From Vibrio sp. 99-70-13A1 (GTDB taxonomy: Bacteria; Pseudomonadota; Gammaproteobacteria; Enterobacterales; Vibrionaceae): 64,000 nucleotides of DNA. The position numbers and the translations under genes were made by a program. This document shows, one piece after another, positions 46,260 through 53,723 of the stretch (the stretch's first letter is position 1; each line of letters opens with the position of its first letter). The notes beneath the pieces are model-generated. The model searched no databases. It had not been told where the DNA came from and worked only from the letters and a program-made list of their open reading frames with translations. Where the stretch lies: NCBI RefSeq assembly GCF_013114625.1, contig NZ_VTXD01000011.1:28812-92811 (forward strand), read 5' to 3'.

Positions 46260-46487
46260 TGTGCCTTTCAACGTAATTAGGATTGGTTGTCCACGACGAT
46301 CTAAAGCTTTAGGTGAAGGGATTTTTACCCAACCTTCACTGATGCAGTATTCCTCAACATCCGTGCGCTCTTTACCGTTTAGGCGGATGCCAATTGGGTA
46401 TTCGAAACATTCAGCAACATGGTGCGGGCTACGAGGGTTACCAGCAAGATGATCTGGTAAAGCTGGCTTTGAATTAGTATCGCTCAT
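46239..46487 (-). CDS. DUF3297-like protein
   Basis: The 82-residue protein (start ATG 46487) has LPDHLAGNPRSPHHVAECFE, then GIRLNGKERTDVEEYCISEGW, then ALDRRGQPILITLKGTVEAF. This is the DUF3297 pattern. It is cytosolic and has no known function. The gene's last codons and stop lie in a 14-bp repeat run. Single gene on the minus strand. Confidence 0.8.
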   Translation of the reverse strand: MSDTNSKPALPDHLAGNPRSPHHVAECFEYPIGIRLNGKERTDVEEYCISEGWVKIPSPKALDRRGQPILITLKGTVEAFYI

Positions 46488-46604
46488 TTTCATGACCTAG
46501 TGTGTATATAAAAGTGCGTCATTGTAGTCAATACAAGGCTTGCGCTCAAGTGATCTCAGAATAGATTTTCTTAGAAGACTCTAGATTCCTCAGTTAAATT
46601 GTTT

Positions 46605-46823
46605 TCAAAGCTCAGATTGCACCATTTCTACTATCTTCTTGGCTTTCTCAAAGTGATTTAATTGATGCTTTTGAATCCACCATGTTGCAGCTTCCATTAA
46701 AAGCTCAGGATCATCATTCTTATTTACAAAAAAAGCATAGAATGAAACACCTACGGTATCCCCTTTTTGCTCAATCTTTTTAGTACAAACTTCGATGATT
46801 TTGTTTTGTAGCGATCTGCGCAT
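46605..46823 (-). CDS. Small DUF6500-like protein behind a LexA box
   Basis: The 72-residue protein is cytosolic and helical: SLQNKIIEVCTKKIEQKGDTVGVSFYAFF, DDPELLMEAATWWIQ. It resembles a small family I recall as DUF6500; not checked. AGGAA lies 8 nt before the ATG. Upstream are a near-perfect LexA box (46884-46903) and a 21-nt palindrome (46851-46871), so DNA-damage induction is likely. It has no known catalytic motif. Confidence 0.65.
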   Translation of the reverse strand: MRRSLQNKIIEVCTKKIEQKGDTVGVSFYAFFVNKNDDPELLMEAATWWIQKHQLNHFEKAKKIVEMVQSEL

Positions 46824-46850
46824 TGGTCAATTCCTATTCGAAAAAACTCT

Positions 46851-46871
46851 AGATTACATGTGATGTAATCT
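46851..46871. promoter_or_regulatory. 21-nt palindrome upstream of the DUF6500-like gene
   Basis: AGATTACAT and ATGTAATCT arms are perfect inverses separated by 3 nt (GTG). It lies between the LexA box and the start codon, so it could be an operator or a 5' leader hairpin. Confidence 0.55.
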
Positions 46872-46883
46872 GACCTCAATAAA

Positions 46884-46903
46884 TACTGTATAAATACACA
46901 GTT
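46884..46903 (-). promoter_or_regulatory. LexA (SOS) box
   Basis: TACTGTATAAATACACAGTT fits the gammaproteobacterial TACTGTATATATATACAGTA consensus closely, with intact CTGT and ACAG ends. Its centre is about 70 bp upstream of the start at 46823. Confidence 0.75.
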
Positions 46904-47089
46904 AAATGTCAAATCTAAGAAAAAGCTAACCTAACAGATATAAGTCGAGCGTTTTATATACAAATTGATTTCATATCAAGCTAATAAGTAGTCGCTGCGA
47001 GTACTTGAATGTTGGGTAATAGTGATAAGCACTGGCTGCCGATACTGAGATTGCAAGGTAAAGGTCATTCAGGTTGGCGTTTATCCACT

Positions 47090-47512
47090 TTAATCGAGCA
47101 CATCTATTTCAGGATCAGGTTCAGCATGGTTGTCAGCTAGCCCCACTTCACCAGCAATATAAATAGCGCTGGTTAGCGCTTCTAGTGTTTTATTACCTTC
47201 ACGTTTTGGCACATCCCCGATAACAGGTACCGATTCGGCTTGTTTTATGGATTCACAAACTAAACTTTCACACACTGTTTGTGTATCTATTTGAGGCTCT
47301 ATATTAGTAGGTTTATATCCTGGTAGTTGAGAGACCCGAGAATCAGTATTTGCTTCATCGCCGTGAGTACTGGCCGGAATGGAACTAGCCTCATGATTAA
47401 TGAGATTTATTTCATGGATATCTCTTTCAACGTCTTCAACAAGATGAGAACTGCCACCAGCACTGATGGCATTAGCTGAAAAGCATACACTAAGCAGTAT
47501 TAACGCTTTCAT
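47090..47512 (-). CDS. Exported hypothetical protein
   Basis: The 140-residue protein has a signal peptide (MKALILLSVCFSANAISA). The mature part is acidic and low-complexity, with many Glu, Ser and Asn, and no recognisable domain. Three Cys lie in the middle, so disulfides are possible. The function is unknown. It is alone in its unit, with an 84-bp gap to the ASCH gene. Confidence 0.6.
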   Translation of the reverse strand: MKALILLSVCFSANAISAGGSSHLVEDVERDIHEINLINHEASSIPASTHGDEANTDSRVSQLPGYKPTNIEPQIDTQTVCESLVCESIKQAESVPVIGDVPKREGNKTLEALTSAIYIAGEVGLADNHAEPDPEIDVLD

Positions 47513-47596
47513 TCATGACTTCCTAGTTACTATTCATACAATTTATAAATGGTAACTAACAAGCTTAATTTTGAACAGTGTTTTTATGTAATGACT

Positions 47597-48061
47597 TTAC
47601 TTACAAACAACTTTAAAGCGCTCTAAAACTAGCAGCATATCGTCACTTGGTTCCATGGCTAATTCTTCACATTCCTGTGAGAAAAAACGCCAATGAGCAT
47701 CACGCCACCAAGCCAAAGTCTTATCACCTTCGCCTTCTGACGCTGCAAATTCAGGAGTAACATCTTTATATTTGCATTTAGATACTGAAGTGATTTCTAC
47801 GATGCATATTGGATCACCATTCCAATTCGTAACGACTTGTAAGTGCCCGACTTCTGGCATTTGTTCACCTTCATGACTGTACCAGTAGTCCAAGCTGCAT
47901 GAAGCTTGCTTCTCTCCTCGAAGGATGAGAGCCGCACATACATTGGCATTATATTCATCGGCACAGTAATAGTCGGCACTGAAGGAGGTATACTGACTCG
48001 CCACTTCTGGGGCTAATGACTTTAAATATTTATCTAGATAACTCTGACTTCTTTCTTCCAT
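47597..48061 (-). CDS. ASCH-domain protein
   Basis: The 154-residue protein (start ATG 48061; a GTG at 48073 abuts the AAAGG with no spacing) has the ASCH pattern: AALILRGEKQASCSLDYWY, VGHLQVVTNWNGDPICIVEITSV, FAASEGEGDKTLAWWRDAHWRFF. ASCH proteins are thought to bind RNA and some hydrolyse modified nucleosides (YqfB). The Lys and Glu typical of YqfB activity seem present. No partner is evident. Confidence 0.82.
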   Translation of the reverse strand: MEERSQSYLDKYLKSLAPEVASQYTSFSADYYCADEYNANVCAALILRGEKQASCSLDYWYSHEGEQMPEVGHLQVVTNWNGDPICIVEITSVSKCKYKDVTPEFAASEGEGDKTLAWWRDAHWRFFSQECEELAMEPSDDMLLVLERFKVVCK

Positions 48062-48178
48062 GAGAACAGGCACCTTTGACGGTTATAAATAAGTATTATT
48101 AAGCGGTTAAATTAGTGGAATGAATGAGCAAAAAAATAATGGCACTAATGAGCGACTAATATTCATAGTTCTAATGAA

Positions 48179-48508
48179 CTACGCTTTTTTCACGTACTTA
48201 GCGGTAACGAGCATTTCGCCTGCTCCATCAAGCTTACAATCAAGCTGGTGGTCTTTTCCTTCAATGATACGTTTGATAACAGCTTTCGTACCAATTTTTA
48301 GATTTGTAGAGCTGCCTTTTACTTTTAAATCTTTTACCAAAGTGACTTTGTCGCCTTGCTCTAAAACTTTCCCATTCACATCATGCACAGTGAAAACGTC
48401 TTCAACTTCAGATGGATTCCATTCATAGGCACATTCAGGGCACACAAGGTGGGTTTGATCTTGGTATACATATTCAGACTGGCAATTAGGGCATGGTGGA
48501 AATGACAT
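48179..48508 (-). CDS. yjdM: PhnA/YjdM-family zinc-ribbon protein, short form
   Basis: The 109-residue protein starts at ATG 48508 (MSFPPCPNCQ). It has the zinc ribbon CPNC ... CPEC and a YjdM domain (VFTVHDVNGKVLEQGDKVTLVKDLKVKG, KIGTKAVIKRI, VTAKYVKKA). Length and motifs match E. coli YjdM (old name PhnA); its function is not established. It is the shorter paralogue of 44282-44839. Confidence 0.88.
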   Translation of the reverse strand: MSFPPCPNCQSEYVYQDQTHLVCPECAYEWNPSEVEDVFTVHDVNGKVLEQGDKVTLVKDLKVKGSSTNLKIGTKAVIKRIIEGKDHQLDCKLDGAGEMLVTAKYVKKA

Positions 48509-48636
48509 AATATACAACTTCATTGAGTAAATTCAGCCGATATATTAATGATTAACGGCTTCCTTAGCGAGTATGTTTCCTGGATTTTTTACAAGCATGG
48601 CTTTAAATGTTTCTCTGCTAAACCATCTACGTCGCT

Positions 48637-48696
48637 GCTAAATCAATTAAGCCATTACTAAATCAGTCAAGCCATTGCTGAGTCAACCAAGCCACA
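48637..48696. repeat. 20-bp degenerate tandem repeat, three copies
   Basis: Units at 48637, 48657 and 48677 match GCTAAATCAATTAAGCCATT with a few changes. They lie in the gap downstream of rhlE. Confidence 0.75.
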
Positions 48697-48732
48697 ACAT
48701 AATCTGTAATTGCTCAGCTTTATCGGAGGATC

Positions 48733-48759
48733 AAAAAAGGCGCTCAACAGCGCCTTTCG
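48733..48759 (-). terminator. Terminator of rhlE
   Basis: On the minus strand, stem AAAGGCGCT / AGCGCCTTT with a GTTG loop is followed by T6. Confidence 0.9.
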
Positions 48760-48776
48760 TTTTAATTCTAGAGACT

Positions 48777-50075
48777 TTAGTAATCTCTTAGCCAAATGTC
48801 ATGGTTTGATAGCGCTTTTTTACGCTTCTTCTTACCCGTTCCAGCCGGTTTCGCTACTGGCTTGATTGCCTCTAGTAGTTCTTTTGTCGCTTCTTCATCA
48901 ACTTCAAAGCCTTCAACTTGCTCACGCTCTAGTCGAATCTTGTTCTTCTTCTCGATCACTTTGAAGTGATGGTAATCTTCGTAATCAATCAATGACAAAG
49001 CTAAACCGACCTCGCCAGCACGTCCACTTCGACCGATACGGTGCATGTAATCTGAAGGACTTCTGGGTAAATCAAAGTTGATAACAACAGGTAGCTTTTC
49101 GATATCTAAACCACGAGCAGCGATATCTGTCGCAATCAGTACATCAATTTCACCTGACTTGAAATCTTCAAGAATACGAGTACGCGCGCCCTGACCTTTA
49201 TCACCGTGGAATACTTCAGCAATAATGCCTCGCTTGTAAAGCTTATCAGCCAAGTGTTCACAGCTATTCTTAGCATTTACAAAGATCAGCGCTTGGCGCC
49301 ATTCGTGCTTTTTGATCAAGTGTGCAAGTAGCGCCGTTTTCTTACCTTTATCTACAGTAAACACACGCTGAACCAGAGTTGATGCATCATTACTTTGAAG
49401 CTGTACTTCGACAGGATCATTCAATAGCTCTTGAGTAAGCGCTTGTACCTGTTCTGGGAAAGTTGCAGAAAACAGCAATGTTTGTTTTTGTTTAGGCAAT
49501 AAAGCCAGTAATTCAGATAGCTCTTCAGTGAATCCTAGGCTAAGCATTCTGTCGGCTTCATCAAGAACCAGCGTATTCACTTTATCCAGCTTAACCGCAT
49601 TACTTGAAATAAGGTCAAGTAGACGACCAGGAGTCGCAACCAGAATGTCCGCACCACCACGTAGAGCCAGCATTTGTGTATTTGCCGATACGCCACCAAA
49701 TACACAAACCGTTTTAATTGCACCATTAAAATGCGTAGCGTAAGACTTCACGCTGTCAGCAACTTGTTTTGCTAATTCACGGGTAGGAACAAGGATTAGG
49801 TTTGAAACAAAGTTACCTTTGCCGTGTTTGCTACCAGACTGAACACCTTCACGCTTATTGGTATACAACTCTTGCAATAAAGGGAGAGCAAAAGCAGCAG
49901 TTTTACCAGAACCTGTATTTGCCCCAGCAATTAAGTCACGACCAGTTAATACACTTGGGATGACTTGTGCTTGAATAGGAGTTGGTTGTTGATATTCCAA
50001 CTCGTTTAATCGAGCTAACAGTGGAGAGATAAGACCAAGTTCAGTAAAGTTGTTTGGCGTTTTAGCGGTAGTCAT
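48777..50075 (-). CDS. rhlE: DEAD-box RNA helicase (RhlE-like)
   Basis: The 432-residue helicase has the Q motif (YQQPTPIQAQVIP), Walker A (AGANTGSGKT), PTRELA, DEAD (LVLDEADRML), SAT (LFSATFP), and motifs V-VI (DIAARGLDIE, HRIGRSGRAGE). The C-terminal tail has a basic KKKRKKA segment. RhlE unwinds short RNA duplexes in ribosome assembly and decay. Length fits the shorter RhlE group. Terminator follows. Confidence 0.9.
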   Translation of the reverse strand: MTTAKTPNNFTELGLISPLLARLNELEYQQPTPIQAQVIPSVLTGRDLIAGANTGSGKTAAFALPLLQELYTNKREGVQSGSKHGKGNFVSNLILVPTRELAKQVADSVKSYATHFNGAIKTVCVFGGVSANTQMLALRGGADILVATPGRLLDLISSNAVKLDKVNTLVLDEADRMLSLGFTEELSELLALLPKQKQTLLFSATFPEQVQALTQELLNDPVEVQLQSNDASTLVQRVFTVDKGKKTALLAHLIKKHEWRQALIFVNAKNSCEHLADKLYKRGIIAEVFHGDKGQGARTRILEDFKSGEIDVLIATDIAARGLDIEKLPVVINFDLPRSPSDYMHRIGRSGRAGEVGLALSLIDYEDYHHFKVIEKKNKIRLEREQVEGFEVDEEATKELLEAIKPVAKPAGTGKKKRKKALSNHDIWLRDY

Positions 50076-50195
50076 GAATATAAAGGCTCAGAGCTAAGAT
50101 AATAGCGGCGTATTTTAACGTATTTATGGCTTGATGAGTGAGTTAAATTGCATTTCCTAAGCAAACTAAACAATCAAGCTACTACCTATTGATAA

Positions 50196-50921
50196 TTAAG
50201 GCTTAATCCAGCCGGCAACAGTTTGCTCTGGTTTGAAAGAGCCCGGTTTGGTTAGCCACACGGCTACGGCATCGGCTTTAGCCACTAAGTGCCTTTCAGG
50301 AATAGTAAAGTGCCATTTTGATGAGGCTTTCATATTCCCTTCATACAGCACCACAAAGTCATGCTCTAGCAATTTGCCTTTATTCTCACCGGCTTTCACT
50401 TGAGTGACTTCATCCATCGCAAGCAAAATAATATGAGCAATGTACTCGCCCCTCTTCTCATAAAGAATAGAATACTCATCGCCCTGCTTCTCGAGTTCCA
50501 ATAATGGACGTTCATTACCTGCGGATTCCGGTAACGATCGCTCTAGCCAATTGAAGTAACCACGCCACTCACTTCCATCTACAATAAAACCCGGAGTATA
50601 GACGCCACTAGTTACACCATAAGCTTTATATAAGCGTTGTTTCTGGCTAAATGCTGCACTGGCAAACTTATCTTCCCAGCCGAGATAATTCCAATAGTCG
50701 ACATGGTAGGCAACGGGGATGTATTCCTGCCAAAGTGTTTTTTTATCTTGAAACTCACTTAGGTATTGATCGGCGGGAGGGCAACTAGAGCAGCCTTCGG
50801 ATGTAAACAGCTCAATAACTTGGGCGGGTTTGCCTTGATGTTGCCATGTTTGAGCAACAGCAGAAGAAGGGATCGCAACTAAAATGTTAGCCGCAAAAAA
50901 ATAAGGAATGATTCGAAGCAT
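50196..50921 (-). CDS. DUF1223 thioredoxin-like periplasmic protein
   Basis: The 241-residue protein has a signal peptide (MLRIIPYFFAANILVAIPSSAVA). The mature part starts VIELFTSEGCSSCPPADQYL, where CSSC is the CxxC of the thioredoxin-like DUF1223 family. Further on are VDYWNYLGWEDKFAS and TPGFIVDG. It is probably periplasmic and could have a redox or copper-handling role, though none is proven. Stands alone. Confidence 0.85.
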   Translation of the reverse strand: MLRIIPYFFAANILVAIPSSAVAQTWQHQGKPAQVIELFTSEGCSSCPPADQYLSEFQDKKTLWQEYIPVAYHVDYWNYLGWEDKFASAAFSQKQRLYKAYGVTSGVYTPGFIVDGSEWRGYFNWLERSLPESAGNERPLLELEKQGDEYSILYEKRGEYIAHIILLAMDEVTQVKAGENKGKLLEHDFVVLYEGNMKASSKWHFTIPERHLVAKADAVAVWLTKPGSFKPEQTVAGWIKP

Positions 50922-50992
50922 GTGGACAGCCTATAGAAAGTGAAACCCTATTCTACAAGACCGCATTGATGGTGATTTTCTTTCAGATACAA

Positions 50993-51020
50993 AAACGCCA
51001 GCTATATTAGCTGGCGTTTA
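50993..51020 (-). terminator. Terminator after the 62-residue gene
   Basis: AAACGCCAGCT / AGCTGGCGTTT stem; on the minus strand it ends in T5 and lies 18 bp after the gene at 51038. Confidence 0.9.
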
Positions 51021-51037
51021 TTATTCATTTGCGAAAA

Positions 51038-51226
51038 TTAACGGTACATACCGATATCTTTCTGCATGTGCCCAGATAGGTCATTTGCGTAGTAGCTTTT
51101 TGGAGCGTTATCTACAAATAAGATATCTAGAATGTGAGCAATCAGTCCTTTGAAGTTAACCGAGTAGGTTTTCTTATCCATAGAGTTTGGAACAGCGATA
51201 GTATTCATTTGAATTGCTTGAGCCAT
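51038..51226 (-). CDS. Small protein with DUF1127-like ending
   Basis: The 62-residue cytosolic protein starts MAQAIQMNTIAVP and ends in SGHMQKDIGMYR. That ending resembles the LxKDIGL motif of DUF1127 (YjiS-like) proteins, some of which bind RNA or respond to phosphate or stress. The body is otherwise unlike the arginine-rich DUF1127, so the call is tentative. A good terminator follows, and the start has GAGAG upstream. Confidence 0.6.
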   Translation of the reverse strand: MAQAIQMNTIAVPNSMDKKTYSVNFKGLIAHILDILFVDNAPKSYYANDLSGHMQKDIGMYR

Positions 51227-51239
51227 GATTGCCTCTCTA

Positions 51240-51932
51240 TAAATTTGTTTGTGTGATTCGTTTCGTTGAGAAGAATATTAAGTGTTTTTATAACATTTAA
51301 GAAATGACAAAAACTCCCAATTCAGATTAGTTTTTCTAATAAAACAAACCATTAACAAGTCATTTGATTACGCATTCGATAAAAGTGAATATAAATTCCA
51401 AATCGCGCTTATTTATTGAATTTCGCATAATAAACCGCCTTTAACACCTGCTCAATATCACAAAAATTTTACAAAAAATATTTTCAACACTCACTTCAGC
51501 TCTCGATCAACCATAATTTTTGATTAGTTATTCTGTTGTTAACGTAAAAAATCAAAGCGAAATATTTATTACTAATTTATGTCGATTTACCAAAATAAAA
51601 TATAGTAAAAACCATATGCATCATGGCTGTATACTATAAAGCATTGCTAGGGCTGTTTCTGCGTGTGTTTTATAAAAAATAACTGTATCTATCAAAAAGT
51701 AACATCACACAAAGTGATGGTTTCTTTCGTCAAACCATTGATGGGAAACACAACCATTCTACTTAGCAGAGATGTTTCTATATAGGAGACTATTTAACTT
51801 AATCATGATGAGAGGCTTGAGATGAGAGCAAGTGGATTGATTGATTGATTGATAAATGAAAGTAAAAGCCAGCCATATATAGTTTAACTAGAAAGAGAAA
51901 TATATGACTGGCTATATTGATTAAAACGCCGC
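51240..51932. other. 700-bp AT-rich gap between the small gene and terC
   Basis: No coding frame is supported. It holds two adjacent hairpins near 51708-51744 (CATCAC / GTGATG and ATGGTTT / AAACCAT), a GATT tetranucleotide run at 51835-51853 (4.75 copies) and the terC terminator (51865-51915). The hairpins could belong to an RNA gene, but no promoter or terminator pair was identified. Confidence 0.5.
51865..51915 (-). terminator. Terminator of terC
   Basis: On the minus strand AGCCAGTCATATAT pairs imperfectly with ATATATGGCTGGCT and is followed by TTTTACTTT, 18 bp after the stop codon. Confidence 0.65.
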
Positions 51933-53027
51933 TTAGGAAGTAACGACCGTTTTTTTACTGTAAACAGATGCCACAACTGCAATCAGCATCGTTGAAACTA
52001 AAACCCCTAATGATACAAAGGTCGGTATTGCCCATTGGCTTTCGACCAACAACATTTTCACACCAATGAAAACCATAATAAACGACAACGCTGGTTTCAA
52101 ATAGATGAACTTATCCATCATACCTTGAAGCACAAAGTACAGGGATCGTAGTCCCAGCAGAGCGAACACGTTCGCCGCTAAAACTAAGAATGGTTCTTGA
52201 GTCACTGCAAAAATTGCAGGAATCGAATCCAACGCGAACATCACATCCATCACTGCAATTGCACCAATGACCAACATCATAGGTGTTAATAGCCACTTGC
52301 CACTTTGTTTGATCAATAGTGAATTACCATGAAAACTCTCACTCACTGGCATAATTTTACGCAATAGCTTTTCGGGATAAGGGCTAATGCTGTCTTCACC
52401 TTTATCTAGAGCAAGCTTAACGCCTGTTGCAATTAAGAAAGCCGCGAAGACATAGAGAACCCAGTGGTATTGAGCAAGCAACTGCGCTCCTACCGCAATC
52501 ATAATGGCACGTAGTACCAACGCACCAATGACTCCCCATAGCAGCGCTCTTGGTCTTAGATGCTCCGGCACTTGGTATTGACCGAAAATCATCGCAAATA
52601 CGAATAAGTTATCAACGCTCAGTGATTTCTCTAATAAATAGCCCGTTATAAACGCGATAGAAGCTTTCTGAGGCGAGTAATCACTTGAAGGGTCATAGAC
52701 ATCCCAAAACAAATAAATAGAGCCAGCAAAGACAAAGGCAAGCATTATCCAGATAATACTCCAAATACTCGCTTTTTTGATCGTCACATTACCGCCACGT
52801 GTTTGATAGATATCAATGGCAACAAGCACAAGCGTTAACAAGAAGAAACAAGCGTATGCGGCGGTATTCGAAGAATGCAACACGGCTTCACTGCCCGATA
52901 CCACAGAGCTTGCGGCTGTAGGGTTAGAAATAGCAGAGCTAGCAGAGACAGTACTAGTAACAGAGCTTGAAGTAAAAAAGCTTGAAACGATGGAACTAAT
53001 TGATGATACAGATTCAGTTGGGTTCAT
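51933..53027 (-). CDS. alx: TerC/Alx-family membrane protein (probable Mn efflux)
   Basis: The 364-residue protein starts at ATG 53027, where GGAGGG lies 4 nt upstream; an earlier ATG at 53054 lies in a hairpin. The first 60 residues are a Ser/Thr-rich extension (long runs of Ser). The TerC core has about eight spans with the acidic motif EKSLSVDNLFVFAMIF (about 145) and a second MDVMFALDSIPAIFAV. Family members Alx/MntP-like export manganese in the inner membrane. The riboswitch upstream supports Mn control. Confidence 0.85.
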   Translation of the reverse strand: MNPTESVSSISSIVSSFFTSSSVTSTVSASSAISNPTAASSVVSGSEAVLHSSNTAAYACFFLLTLVLVAIDIYQTRGGNVTIKKASIWSIIWIMLAFVFAGSIYLFWDVYDPSSDYSPQKASIAFITGYLLEKSLSVDNLFVFAMIFGQYQVPEHLRPRALLWGVIGALVLRAIMIAVGAQLLAQYHWVLYVFAAFLIATGVKLALDKGEDSISPYPEKLLRKIMPVSESFHGNSLLIKQSGKWLLTPMMLVIGAIAVMDVMFALDSIPAIFAVTQEPFLVLAANVFALLGLRSLYFVLQGMMDKFIYLKPALSFIMVFIGVKMLLVESQWAIPTFVSLGVLVSTMLIAVVASVYSKKTVVTS

Positions 53028-53083
53028 TATCCCTCCGGGCGGAAGGACTTTCATTAGACCTTCCGCAAACAAAACTAATTAAG

Positions 53084-53108
53084 AAAAACACTGTATAGAT
53101 CCAGTGTT
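53084..53108 (-). terminator. Intrinsic terminator within the terC leader
   Basis: AACACTG-GATCTATA-CAGTGTT followed by T5 on the minus strand, between the riboswitch and the gene. It probably is the riboswitch's expression platform. Confidence 0.75.
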
Positions 53109-53114
53109 ACTCAA

Positions 53115-53245
53115 TGTTGATTGCGTTGGTCTCGTTGAAGTGAAATTGGGATTTCACTTTTATTTACCGGATAAGCTCTTTGGCTTAACGAGATGACGAT
53201 AAATAAACTTGCGCTAACTACTCCCCAAACGAGTGGATAGTAGTC
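53115..53245 (-). promoter_or_regulatory. yybP-ykoY-type manganese riboswitch upstream of terC
   Basis: On the minus strand, TTTGGGGAGTAGTTAGCGC (conserved GGGGAGTAG loop) is followed by TCGTCATCTCG, a variable hairpin stem (AAAGTGAAATC / ATTTCACTT) and CAACGAGACCAACGC. These are the family's conserved blocks in the right order. In E. coli the same class senses Mn ahead of alx and mntP. A terminator and the TerC gene follow in the right order. Confidence 0.8.
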
Positions 53246-53287
53246 CTCAAATTTTCTGGCGTCTATATAAATTTTACTTAAATAAAC

Positions 53288-53314
53288 AAAAGGAGCATTT
53301 CGCTCCTTTTATGT
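53288..53314. terminator. Bidirectional terminator upstream of the riboswitch leader
   Basis: AAAAGGAGC-ATTTC-GCTCCTTTT. Minus-strand reading ends in TTTTGTTT. It probably ends the transcript of the 53490-53585 micro-ORF. Confidence 0.8.
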
Positions 53315-53460
53315 CATTGTGCTGTAGTGAGAATGTTAGTTCTATAGAATTGATCATTATGACTTTTTATACATTAACGCTGTTTCTGAGCTTATGTTAA
53401 TGACATTAGGATTCAGATGGTGGACCTAACAAAAGGCATAATAACCTTGTATTCAAAACC

Positions 53461-53496
53461 TTCTAAACATTCCAGGTATTCTAAACATTCTAGACA
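53461..53496. repeat. 18-bp direct repeat, two copies
   Basis: TTCTAAACATTCCAGGTA and TTCTAAACATTCTAGACA are adjacent and 14 of 18 identical. The second copy contains the stop of the micro-ORF at 53490. Confidence 0.8.
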
Positions 53497-53585
53497 CCTG
53501 AAATAGGTACAAAATAAACCAGTACCGACCAAGCTGAAACCCAACCTACAACGACAACTGCATCTACCCAATCTTTATTCCACAT
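53490..53585 (-). CDS. 31-residue Trp-rich membrane microprotein
   Basis: The frame codes MWNKDWVDAVVVVGWVSAW, then a hydrophobic stretch: one span with three extra Trp. GGGAG lies 7 nt before the ATG. It lies upstream of the terC leader and after a 5'-nucleotidase gene on the same strand. No family is recognised, but the ribosome site and span make it likely real. Confidence 0.55.
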   Translation of the reverse strand: MWNKDWVDAVVVVGWVSAWSVLVYFVPISGV

Positions 53586-53654
53586 CTGATTTCTCCCAAG
53601 CCTAATATCCTTTATTAGGGTCAAGAAAAATACAGCAAAAACCATACCGAAAGA

Positions 53655-53690
53655 CTCAAATCAAAGCCTCAAATCAAAGCCTCAAAATAA
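53655..53690. repeat. 13-bp direct repeat
   Basis: CTCAAATCAAAGC occurs twice in tandem (53655-53667, 53668-53680) and is followed by a third, partial copy. Confidence 0.75.
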
Positions 53691-53723
53691 CAGGGTTGAT
53701 CTAAACTGGAATGCCTTCGTAAA

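Noticed and set aside
51708..51744. Two adjacent hairpins as an sRNA gene
   Set aside because: No paired promoter and terminator were found; the AT-rich gap can give such stems by chance.
52816..53082. Acidic 88-codon frame on the plus strand opposite terC
   Set aside because: It is the reverse of the Ser-rich terC N-terminus; no start signal and no motif.
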